44,521 nt of DNA, from positions 1 to 44,521 of the forward strand of contig CAKUFA010000016.1 in assembly GCA_934647165.1 (NCBI GenBank), given 5' to 3'. Numbering within the stretch: the stretch's first letter is position 1; each line of letters opens with the position of its first letter. A program made the position numbers and the translations under genes. Shown piece after piece: positions 37,783-44,521 of this stretch. Source of the DNA: an uncultured Clostridia bacterium (GTDB lineage Bacteria; Bacillota; Clostridia; Christensenellales; Aristaeellaceae). Under the pieces are notes generated by a model. The model was given only the letters and a program-made list of their open reading frames with translations, did not search any database and was not told where the DNA came from.

Positions 37783-39297
37783 ATGAAGATTCTGTTTTCT
37801 GCAAGCGAGTGTGTGCCTTTTGTCAAAACTGGCGGTTTGGCGGATGTGGTAGGTGCACTGGCGCCTGTGCTGGCTGCGCAAGGCCATGATGTACGCGTTA
37901 TTCTGCCTTTGTATGCCGCTATTCCCACCCAATGGACGGAAAAAATGACCCATGTGTGCGACTTTGAAGTGCAGTTGGGGTGGCGGCGACAGTATTGCGG
38001 TATTGAAAAGCTGGAAAAGGATGGCGTGACCTGGTACTTCATGGACAACAAGTACTACTTTGGCCGCCCCTACATTTACGGCCTTGGCGGAGATGAGTAT
38101 GAACGGTTCGGCTTCTTCTGCCGCGGGGTACTCAACGCACTGCCGATGCTGAATTTCCAGCCTGATATTATCCATGCCCATGATTGGCAAAGCGGCATGG
38201 TGCCTGCACTGCTGAAAATCCAGTATGCACATTTGCCCTTTTTTTCCCGCATCAAAACCATATTCACCATTCATAACCTGCAATATCAGGGGATTTTCGG
38301 CATTCGGGAAGTGCAGGATGTGCTCGGCTTGGGCGACAGCCTGTGGACGAACGATAAGCTGGAGTGCTTCGGCTGTGCTAACTATCTCAAGGCGGCGCTT
38401 GTGTATGCTGATTTGATCACCACGGTGAGCCCTTCGTATGCGGAAGAAATCCAAACCGCCTATTATGGGGAAAGGCTGGATGGGTTGATTCGTGCCCGCA
38501 AGGCCAGCGTATTTGGCGTGTTGAACGGTATTGATATGGTGGACTACAATCCTGCAACGGATGCGCGCATCGCCACAACCTATACAGCGGATGATCTCTC
38601 AGGCAAGGCGGAATGCAAAAAAGCTCTGCAGGAAAAGCTCGGTCTCAAGGTGGATCCTGATGTGCCGATCATTGGCATGGTTGGTCGGTTGAGTAACCAA
38701 AAGGGTCTTGACCTGGTGGATTATGTCATTGGCGATATCATGAAGACGAACGTGCAGCTGGTGGTGCTCGGCATGGGCGACAGCCGCTACGTCAACCTGT
38801 TCAGTTGGGCGGAGGGTGAGTATAAAGGACGTGTTGCTGCACGCTTTGCCATGGATCACGCTTTAGCACACCAGATTTATGCAGGCGCGGATATATTCCT
38901 GATGCCCAGCCAGTTTGAACCTTGCGGTTTGAGCCAGCTGATTGCTCTGCGCTATGGTACGGTGCCGATTGTTCGCGAAACAGGCGGACTGCGCGATACT
39001 GTCCTTAGCTACAATCAGTACACAGGCGATGGCAATGGCTTCAGCTTCTTCAATTACAATGCGCATGATATGCTGCATACCATTGAACGTGCTGAAGAGT
39101 ATTACAACAACCACAAGGATGTTTGGCATATGCTTCAGCACCGCGGCATGACGGGTGATTACTCATGGACAAATTCCGCTGCGCGCTATGTGGAGCTTTA
39201 CAATGCCGTGCTGGGGAACGGGCCGCTGCCGTCCCATTTCGAGGTGCCTAAGGATGAACCCAACCCGGTGGTTGTGGCTACAGAAAAGAAAGCATAA
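37783..39297 (+). CDS. glgA: Glycogen synthase (ADP-glucose)
   Basis: GlgA (GT5) extends alpha-1,4-glucan chains from ADP-glucose. The 504-residue protein has the N-terminal donor loop SASECVPFVKTGGLADVVGA, HAHDWQSGMVPALL, TIHNLQYQGIFG, and in the C-terminal Rossmann domain PIIGMVGRLSNQKGLDLVDY and FLMPSQFEPCGLSQLIALRY with the catalytic Glu. AGGAGG precedes ATG 37783. It is the last gene of the operon; no glycogen phosphorylase gene follows. Confidence 0.98.
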   Translation: MKILFSASECVPFVKTGGLADVVGALAPVLAAQGHDVRVILPLYAAIPTQWTEKMTHVCDFEVQLGWRRQYCGIEKLEKDGVTWYFMDNKYYFGRPYIYGLGGDEYERFGFFCRGVLNALPMLNFQPDIIHAHDWQSGMVPALLKIQYAHLPFFSRIKTIFTIHNLQYQGIFGIREVQDVLGLGDSLWTNDKLECFGCANYLKAALVYADLITTVSPSYAEEIQTAYYGERLDGLIRARKASVFGVLNGIDMVDYNPATDARIATTYTADDLSGKAECKKALQEKLGLKVDPDVPIIGMVGRLSNQKGLDLVDYVIGDIMKTNVQLVVLGMGDSRYVNLFSWAEGEYKGRVAARFAMDHALAHQIYAGADIFLMPSQFEPCGLSQLIALRYGTVPIVRETGGLRDTVLSYNQYTGDGNGFSFFNYNAHDMLHTIERAEEYYNNHKDVWHMLQHRGMTGDYSWTNSAARYVELYNAVLGNGPLPSHFEVPKDEPNPVVVATEKKA

Positions 39298-39322
39298 TTT
39301 TACAAACCTGAAATGAAAAATG

Positions 39323-39364
39323 AAAAGGACGCTTTTTCCCATGGGTGAGAAAAAGCGTCCTTTT
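39323..39364. terminator. Bidirectional terminator between glgA and the ABC importer operon
   Basis: AAAAGGACGCTTTTTC (39323-39338) pairs with GAGAAAAAGCGTCCTTTT (39347-39364) at nearly all positions, with T runs on both strands. It ends the convergent glg and amino-acid transport operons. Confidence 0.9.
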
Positions 39365-39373
39365 GTACGCCGG

Positions 39374-40111
39374 TTACAGTACCTTTTCCAGGAAGCTGAT
39401 AAGCCGCGGATTTTCCGGATGGTTGAACAGTTCCTTGGAAGGCTTATCTTCACCAATTTTGCCGCCGTCAAGGAACAGGGTACGGCTGCTTACCTCGCGG
39501 GCAAAGCGCATCTCGTGGGTTACCACAATCATGGTCATTCCATCGTTGGCGAGATCTTGCATCACGCCCAACACTTCGCCGATCATTTCCGGATCCAGGG
39601 CGCTGGTGGGCTCGTCAAAAAGCATCACGTCCGGGTTCATCATCAATGCACGCACAATTGCAATACGTTGCTTTTGCCCGCCGGATAGCTGGCTGGGATA
39701 ATTGCTCAGCTTATCGCTCAGCCCAACACGCTTTACCAATTGAGCGGCCTTTTCCTCGGCTTCATCTTTGGACATATGCAGGATTTTCATGGGCGCAACG
39801 ATCAGGTTTTTCATCACGTTCATGTTTTCGAACAGGTTAAACTGCTGGAATACCATGCCCATCTTCTGCCGGTGCAAGTCAATATCAATTTTCCTGTCGC
39901 AGATATTGACGCCATCGAAAATAATTTCACCGCTGGTGGGCGTTTCCAAAAGATTCAGGCAGCGCAGGAAAGTGCTTTTACCGCCGCCGGATGGGCCGAT
40001 GATGCTCACCACTTCCTTGGCGGAAAAGGTTGTGCTGATGTCATTCAACACCGACAGCTTGCCGAAGTGCTTGGATAGATGCTTCACTTCAATGATCTTA
40101 TTTTCTGCCAC
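39374..40111 (-). CDS. Polar amino acid ABC transporter, ATP-binding protein
   Basis: The 245-residue ATPase powers the importer encoded upstream. It has Walker A (IIGPSGGGKSTFLRCLN), Q-loop FQQFNLFENMNV, signature LSGGQKQRIAIVRAL, Walker B LFDEPTSALDPEM and the H-loop VVTHEMRFARE. The pattern is that of the GlnQ/HisP/GltL family. Its start overlaps the permease gene by 14 bases. It is the last gene of the three-gene operon. Confidence 0.95.
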   Translation of the reverse strand: MAENKIIEVKHLSKHFGKLSVLNDISTTFSAKEVVSIIGPSGGGKSTFLRCLNLLETPTSGEIIFDGVNICDRKIDIDLHRQKMGMVFQQFNLFENMNVMKNLIVAPMKILHMSKDEAEEKAAQLVKRVGLSDKLSNYPSQLSGGQKQRIAIVRALMMNPDVMLFDEPTSALDPEMIGEVLGVMQDLANDGMTMIVVTHEMRFAREVSSRTLFLDGGKIGEDKPSKELFNHPENPRLISFLEKVL

Positions 40112-40793
40112 GGGACATCTTCCTTTCCATCAGCGAAATCAGCCGACTGCTCACGAACGTCAGCACAAAGTAAATCAAAGCGGCAATTGCAAGGCATTCC
40201 AGGCTATTATACGTCTTGGCGATAACCCCCTTGGTGCGGTACATCAGGTCGGCAATACCAATGATGGAAACAATGGACGATTCCTTGATAATCGTCACAA
40301 ATTCATTGCCAAGCGCGGGAAGAATGTTTCGCACTGCCTGGGGAAGGATGACCAGACGCATGGTCTGTCCCTGGTGAAAGCCAAGACTACGCGCAGCTTC
40401 TGCCTGTCCCTTGTCAACTGCCTGAATGCCGGAACGAATGATTTCTGCTACATAAGCACAGCTGTTCAAACTCATGGCAACCACGCCTGCCGCAAAGCGA
40501 TCAAAATCCGGAATGAAACTGACTTCCGGGAATTTCACGCCAATCATTGGCAGACCGTAAAAGATGAACATCAACTGCACCATCAGCGGTGTTCCGCGAA
40601 AGAATTCGATATAGGCAGTCGCCAGCCATTTCAGGGGCTTCAGGTGGCTCATGCGTGCAGTGGCCATCAGCGTGCCGAGAATGGTGCCCAGCAGCACTGT
40701 GAAAAAAGCGATGATCAGTGTGTTGCGCACGCCTTCAAGAAAGAAATTGCTGTATCGTTCAACCAGATTGCCCATCGTGATTAGAAAGTTCAT
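40098..40793 (-). CDS. Polar amino acid ABC transporter, permease
   Basis: The 231-residue membrane protein has the HisMQ/GltK-type fold with about five helices, and the motifs YIEFFRGTPLMVQLMFIFYG and the EAA loop QAEAARSLGFHQGQTMRLVI followed by LPQAVRNILPALGNEFV. ATG 40793 follows AAGGAG; the longer open frame includes the intercistronic hairpin and is not preferred. A single permease gene implies a homodimer. Confidence 0.94.
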   Translation of the reverse strand: MNFLITMGNLVERYSNFFLEGVRNTLIIAFFTVLLGTILGTLMATARMSHLKPLKWLATAYIEFFRGTPLMVQLMFIFYGLPMIGVKFPEVSFIPDFDRFAAGVVAMSLNSCAYVAEIIRSGIQAVDKGQAEAARSLGFHQGQTMRLVILPQAVRNILPALGNEFVTIIKESSIVSIIGIADLMYRTKGVIAKTYNSLECLAIAALIYFVLTFVSSRLISLMERKMSRGRK

Positions 40794-40860
40794 ATGGTGT
40801 TTCTCCTTACGGTTTCTGCATGCGGGGCAGTGTAGGGGATGCATCTGAAAACAGGCGAAA

Positions 40861-40891
40861 CCGGAAAGCTGCTTCATGCGCGGCTTTCCGG
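40861..40891 (-). terminator. Intercistronic hairpin between binding protein and permease genes
   Basis: CCGGAAAGC (40861-40869) pairs with GCTTTCCGG (40883-40891), followed on the minus strand by TTTCGCC. Such stems after a binding-protein gene usually act as leaky terminators or mRNA stabilisers that keep the binding protein more abundant than the membrane parts. Confidence 0.65.
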
Positions 40892-40915
40892 TGCCTTATC
40901 CTAAAGAAGCGGGAA

Positions 40916-41707
40916 TTAGTTGTTGTTGGAAGACCAGATGGCATTGTACTTATCGAAAGCGGCCAGATAGCTGCCGTCCGCAACCACACGATCCACCACG
41001 GTGTTCACAATCGCCAGGAAATCATCGTTGTCCTTGGCAACAACGCAAGCCTTACCAAAGGAAGCTTCTTCAGCGGAGAAGGTCAGGTTGGCAATTTCCA
41101 GATTGTCATTCTGCGCTACCATGCCTTCGCCAACAGCCTTGTCGCACACAAAACCGGCAATATTACCATTCACGGTTTCCATGGCCAGGCTCGGATAGTT
41201 TTCCAATTCGAACAGCTCGCTGTCCGGCAGAGCTTTTTCAATCAGGCCGGACTGCACAGTGCCCATCTGCGCGCCAACCTTCAGGCCTACCAGGGACTCC
41301 TTTGTGCTGTAAGTTTCGCCGTTGCCTTTCTTCACAATCAGCAACTGTTCGCTCAGTTCATACTGGTGACTGAAGTCAATCACCTTCGCACGTTCTTCGT
41401 TCACGGTGAAAGCAGCAATGCCGATATCCACTACGCCGGACTTTACAGCATCAATGATGCCGTCAAAGGCCATATCCTGCACCTTCAGCTCAACGCCGAT
41501 TTCATCGGCAATCTGCTGAGCCAGCCAGATGTCGCAGCCGGTGGGATTCGTGCTGTCATCAAGGAATTCATAGGGACCATAGGTGGCTTCCGTGCCAACA
41601 ACCATCACGCCGGCAGCCTTGATTTTGTCCAGAGCGCCCTCTGCGGATGCAGCGGTCAGGCTCAGAGCCATGCATGCAGCAAGAACCAACGCAAGAAGCT
41701 TTTTCAT
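40916..41707 (-). CDS. Polar amino acid ABC transporter, substrate-binding protein
   Basis: The 263-residue protein has an N-terminal signal (MKKLLALVLAACMALSLTAA then SAEGA) and a family 3 solute-binding domain: VVGTEATYGPYEFLDDS, GCDIWLAQQIADEIGVELKV, MAFDGIIDAVKSGVVDIGIA and FTVNEERAKVIDFSHQYE. LAAC at 9-12 resembles a lipobox but lies early; the ASA site at 20-22 also fits ordinary signal peptidase cleavage, so lipoprotein status is open. The ligand is probably a polar amino acid or cystine. It is first in the operon, behind a strong promoter. Confidence 0.94.
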   Translation of the reverse strand: MKKLLALVLAACMALSLTAASAEGALDKIKAAGVMVVGTEATYGPYEFLDDSTNPTGCDIWLAQQIADEIGVELKVQDMAFDGIIDAVKSGVVDIGIAAFTVNEERAKVIDFSHQYELSEQLLIVKKGNGETYSTKESLVGLKVGAQMGTVQSGLIEKALPDSELFELENYPSLAMETVNGNIAGFVCDKAVGEGMVAQNDNLEIANLTFSAEEASFGKACVVAKDNDDFLAIVNTVVDRVVADGSYLAAFDKYNAIWSSNNN

Positions 41708-41753
41708 AAGTCAACATCCCCCATTCAAAGTTCTTATTCAGGTCACGTGCATT

Positions 41754-41781
41754 ATTATACACACTTTTTCTTGCTTGTCAA
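41754..41781 (-). promoter_or_regulatory. Sigma-A promoter of the amino acid ABC importer operon
   Basis: On the minus strand consensus TTGACA (41781-41776) and TATAAT (41759-41754), 16-base spacer. One of the best matches to consensus in the window. Confidence 0.88.
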
Positions 41782-41863
41782 CATGTTTTGAAGATTTTTT
41801 CTTTATGTTTTGCAAGCTTTGAATGAGCTTGTGTGGATATACCGATATGCACGAATTATGCAT

Positions 41864-41900
41864 AAAAAAGAATCGGGGGCAAAACACCTCCGATTCTTGA
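41864..41900 (-). terminator. Intrinsic terminator after the aminotransferase gene
   Basis: On the minus strand AAGAATCGG (41899-41891) pairs with CCGATTCTT (41877-41869), followed by TTTTTAT. Confidence 0.85.
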
Positions 41901-41916
41901 TGACTGTGATCCGGGT

Positions 41917-43071
41917 TTAAAAATGGGATTCCAACTTTTTCAGCCGTTGCATGGCATCAGCAATCTTCTCATCGCTGGTGGTGCAGGCCATGCGGAAATG
42001 CCCTTCGCCTGCTTTTCCGAACACGCATCCGGGGGAGACCATGATGTGTGCTTCTTCCAGCAGCAGCTTGCAGAAAGCGCGGTCATCCATGCCTGTTTTG
42101 GCAATGCCGGGGAAAACGTAGAAGGTTCCGCGGGGTTTAAGCACCGTCAGATAAGAAATGTCAGCCACAGCGTCTGCCACCTTCATCACACGGTCACGAT
42201 AACGGGTGATATATTTGTGAGCGATGTCATCGCGCAACTCCAAGGCTTTGATGGCCGCGCGCTGGGAGATAGACGGCGCGGCATAGGTCAGCGCGTCGTT
42301 TACGTGCTGAAATACATGAATCAACGCTGGATCTGCGATGATGTAGCCTACGCGCCAGCCGGTCATCAGGAAGTTCTTGGAAAAGCTGTTCAGCGTCACC
42401 GTCCGATCTGCCATGCCGGGCAATGTGCGCATGGGGATAAACACCCCGTCATACAGGTAGCGGGTATAGATTTCATCGGCCAGCACCAACAAATCAAACT
42501 CTTGGGCAATGCGCGCCAGCATCTCCAATGTCGTACGGTCATAGGCTGCGCCGGTGGGGTTGCTGGGAGAGTTGATAATCATGGCCTTTGTGTGCTCATT
42601 GATGGCGGCACGCAGTTCGGCCTCCTGGGGGCGATAAAGCTGCTTCTCGCTTGTCACAACTTCCACAGCCTTGCCGTAAGCCAGCTCAATCTGGTTGCGG
42701 TAATCAGCAAAGTATGGGCCGAAGACGATGACCTCATCTCCCGGATTCAGCAGTCCAAGCAGCGCTTGGGACATGCCTATGCAGCTGGAGGTGGTCACAA
42801 GGACTTCCTCAGCGCAGATATCTTGTTGAAAATCCTCTTTCCAGGCGCGGCAAATGGCTTCGATTAGCTCCGGATCCCCTTTTGGATCGCCGTAGTGGGT
42901 ATAACCGCGGCAGGCATCCGCATAAGCAGCGTCGATAATACGTTTGTCAGTGGTGAAGTCCGTGTCGCCGATACTCAGGTCGATCACATCGCTGTAGCGG
43001 TGCAGGGCTTCTGTGTCCAGCGACAATCCGTCGCCGCAGTGTTGGAAACGCTTGGCAATATATTGGCTCAT
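41917..43071 (-). CDS. Pyridoxal-phosphate aminotransferase, class I/II
   Basis: The 384-residue enzyme is a fold-type I aminotransferase. Residues visible: the substrate-side motif LSIGDTDFTT, GYTHYGDPKGDPELIEAI, NSPSNPTGAAYD (Asn171), VLADEIYTRYLYDG (Asp199 on the pyridine ring, Tyr202), the Schiff-base Lys232 in SFSKNFLMTGWRVGY with Arg240 holding phosphate, and FRMAC near the C-terminus for the carboxylate. It resembles the aspartate/aromatic aminotransferase subgroup, but substrate cannot be fixed. It starts three bases after the LarA-like gene, so the two are one operon. Confidence 0.93.
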   Translation of the reverse strand: MSQYIAKRFQHCGDGLSLDTEALHRYSDVIDLSIGDTDFTTDKRIIDAAYADACRGYTHYGDPKGDPELIEAICRAWKEDFQQDICAEEVLVTTSSCIGMSQALLGLLNPGDEVIVFGPYFADYRNQIELAYGKAVEVVTSEKQLYRPQEAELRAAINEHTKAMIINSPSNPTGAAYDRTTLEMLARIAQEFDLLVLADEIYTRYLYDGVFIPMRTLPGMADRTVTLNSFSKNFLMTGWRVGYIIADPALIHVFQHVNDALTYAAPSISQRAAIKALELRDDIAHKYITRYRDRVMKVADAVADISYLTVLKPRGTFYVFPGIAKTGMDDRAFCKLLLEEAHIMVSPGCVFGKAGEGHFRMACTTSDEKIADAMQRLKKLESHF

Positions 43072-43074
43072 GGC

Positions 43075-44355
43075 TTATTTTACTCCTTTCACGTAAGGAA
43101 TCACTGTGCTGCCGTTTTCAATAACATAAATTCGCTTTCCTTCAAGGTTAGCATCAGCCATCAACTGTGCGACGCTTTGATAGGAACGCAGCCCCATGGG
43201 GGCAACCAATTCCTGCGGCACACTGGAGAGCATCATGATGTTATATCGGTGCGCCTGCTCGCAGTTCAGCAAAAAGATGTAGCCCGGAATGGTGAAATGC
43301 TCGCGAAGCCGTTTTTCCATCGTGCCGTCCTGAAGATACGTGTTCCAGTCGAAATATTCCGCAGGGCCGCCGCCATCGCGTGCTTCTATCAGCAAAATCA
43401 GCGTACCGCCGCGCTTGAGCCCTGTCTCAATGTTATCAATGGTTTTCGTGCCTTGATAGAGGGACATATCCTTGGGATATCCGCCGCAGCTTGCAACGAT
43501 AACATCGGCCTTTTCAGGCACTTCTACCCGGTAGATACGATCCACGGCTTCGCACGCTTTCAGCCAGCTGGACATATAGTGACCTGCATAAATTTCCGCC
43601 AGCTGCATGTCGGTGTTCATGACCAACGTCATCACAAACAGGTTCTTTACCATGCCGGCGGCCTGGCACATGTCATCGTTCAGGGGATTGCCTTCCAGCT
43701 TCCCGTTGCCAATCAGATCGTTGCTGCGGAATTCGCTGTCATCCAGCGCCAGCGCGTGGTTATGGCAGATGGTGTCCATTGCGCTTACGCCGGGCAGGAT
43801 GCTTTTGCGCCCGCCGCCGAAGCCTGCCATCACGTGATGCGCACATGCGCCGAGCGCAATCACGCGGTCAGCGTTGGCAACTTCCGGGGCGATGCGCACT
43901 ACCGTTCCATAGCTTGTGGTGCCGATGGTCGTCAGGTTACTTGCCAAACAATCGTGGTTGACCACACGGATTCGGTCATATACAGCATCGGTTACTAGGG
44001 TGCGCAGTTCCTTTTCATCTCCGCCAATGTGCGTGCCGTTGGCGACCACAATGGTCAGGCGATCAGCTTGCACGCCGCATTGGTTCAGCAAATAGTCCAC
44101 CACATGGGGGATCACCTTATCCTGCCGCATCCAAAAACGAGACATGTCGCTGATGATCAGCGCAACCCGTTCGCCGGGAAGGATCCAGTTTTCCAACAGT
44201 GGCGCGTCAATGGGATGTGCCAGTGCGTCCAGCACCAACTGACGGATGTCTTTAGCAGGAGGCGTTTCCTGCCCGTGCAGGACGGTCACATTGTTTTCTT
44301 CCAGCGGAATGGTTACTGTGCCGTCACCGTAGCGAAATACATAATCTTTCTTCAT
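43075..44355 (-). CDS. LarA-family nickel-pincer racemase/epimerase (DUF2088)
   Basis: LarA proteins racemise lactate or related 2-hydroxy acids using a nickel-pincer nucleotide bound to a Lys. This 426-residue protein keeps the key sites at nearly the numbers of Lactiplantibacillus plantarum LarA: Asp70 and Arg73 in SDMSRFW, His109 in VANGTHI, His174 and Lys184 in AHHVMAGFGGGRKSILPGV, and His200 in CHNH. A second domain has CGGYPKDMSLYQGTKTIDNI. The larB, larC and larE cofactor genes are not in the window. The true substrate may not be lactate, since the family includes several other 2-hydroxy-acid racemases. It is first in an operon with an aminotransferase. Confidence 0.88.
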   Translation of the reverse strand: MKKDYVFRYGDGTVTIPLEENNVTVLHGQETPPAKDIRQLVLDALAHPIDAPLLENWILPGERVALIISDMSRFWMRQDKVIPHVVDYLLNQCGVQADRLTIVVANGTHIGGDEKELRTLVTDAVYDRIRVVNHDCLASNLTTIGTTSYGTVVRIAPEVANADRVIALGACAHHVMAGFGGGRKSILPGVSAMDTICHNHALALDDSEFRSNDLIGNGKLEGNPLNDDMCQAAGMVKNLFVMTLVMNTDMQLAEIYAGHYMSSWLKACEAVDRIYRVEVPEKADVIVASCGGYPKDMSLYQGTKTIDNIETGLKRGGTLILLIEARDGGGPAEYFDWNTYLQDGTMEKRLREHFTIPGYIFLLNCEQAHRYNIMMLSSVPQELVAPMGLRSYQSVAQLMADANLEGKRIYVIENGSTVIPYVKGVK

Positions 44356-44387
44356 GCTGCAACCACCCTCGATTCAATGCTAATAAG

Positions 44388-44405
44388 TATGCATTGGCTA
44401 TGCAT
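44388..44405. repeat. Paired TATGCAT sites, possible operator
   Basis: TATGCAT occurs at 44388-44394 and 44399-44405, 11 bases apart (one helix turn), at the predicted transcription start of the larA-like operon. Each contains the palindrome ATGCAT. Confidence 0.4.
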
Positions 44406-44412
44406 GAACTGC

Positions 44413-44441
44413 ATCATAGCACAAATGACATGCTTTGTCCA
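44413..44441 (-). promoter_or_regulatory. Sigma-A promoter of the larA-like/aminotransferase operon
   Basis: On the minus strand TGGACA (44441-44436) and TATGAT (44418-44413), 17-base spacer. The right 80 bases of the window beyond it show only a small hairpin (CCGCAC/GTGCGG at 44458-44479) and no supported gene. Confidence 0.75.
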
Positions 44442-44521
44442 TGGCTTTAGGGCAATACCGCACAAATGAGTTGGTGCGGAGGCGAATGAATTTTTCGTCA
44501 GATGCAATGGCAGATTTTGAA

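Noticed and set aside
44474..44521. Start of a plus-strand gene at ATG 44486 at the right edge
   Set aside because: The GGAGG is only three bases from the ATG and just 12 codons are visible, too little to support a gene.
1..44521. CRISPR arrays, tRNA or rRNA genes, complete insertion sequences
   Set aside because: I looked for spaced direct repeats, tRNA-like cloverleaf ends, rRNA core motifs and transposase motifs and found none. This is by eye; a covariance or repeat search could still find a weak case.

Overview
The window reads as chromosomal DNA of an endospore-forming, Gram-positive member of the Clostridia (Bacillota). The evidence is gene content: the sigma-H stage of the mrnC-thyX-rlmB-rae1-sigH block, the darA-holB-ricT block, a GlgC/GlgD pair in the glycogen operon, a SpoIIQ-like protein, strong AGGAGG ribosome binding sites and sigma-A promoters of the TTGACA/TATAAT type. 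Base composition is moderate (somewhat over half G+C by eye). A gut anaerobe is plausible; I cannot name a genus.

Left edge (1-2,560): a scrap yard. The 3' end of a mobile-element type sigma factor and a truncated helix-turn-helix (HTH_16-like) gene abut, at about base 190, a broken DUF4132/BRCT relic on the other strand. An intact GNAT acetyltransferase follows, then relics of an AraC regulator (frameshifted), a GH4 glycosidase (C-terminus only) and a YdcF/DUF218 membrane protein (nonsense mutation).

Core block 1 (2,560-7,620, plus strand): mrnC, thyX, rlmB, rae1/yacP and sigH, then a separately promoted DAHP synthase gene (aroF). The aroF leader is the best find here: a 19-residue peptide with four consecutive Tyr codons plus a fifth Tyr and a Trp, mutually exclusive RNA pairings and an 11-bp intrinsic terminator, all the parts of a ribosome-mediated attenuator.

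7,620-25,350: a minus-strand operon of a DUF512 radical-SAM protein, der and plsY; then murA, a MATE exporter, a Cys-rich protein that may be a spore coat component, deoB, a HAD hydrolase, azlCD, rplS, a GH36 alpha-galactosidase, a THUMP rRNA methyltransferase, the darA-holB-ricT operon (signalling, clamp loading, RNA processing) and a 2[4Fe-4S] ferredoxin.

25,350-32,900: an LD-carboxypeptidase, a DUF421/DUF4363 pair, a membrane-anchored metallophosphoesterase with a substituted active-site motif, a flavin reductase, a beta-helix acetyltransferase-like protein, glmS and a SpoIIQ-like M23 protein behind a sequence resembling a forespore sigma-F promoter. A 62-codon membrane ORF lies upstream of it.

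33,070-39,365: the glycogen operon glgB-glgC-glgD-glgA, closed by a strong terminator. 39,370-44,440 (minus strand): a polar amino-acid ABC importer (binding protein, permease, ATPase), then a two-gene operon of a LarA-like nickel-pincer racemase and a class I/II aminotransferase. No rRNA, tRNA, CRISPR array or intact mobile element was seen.
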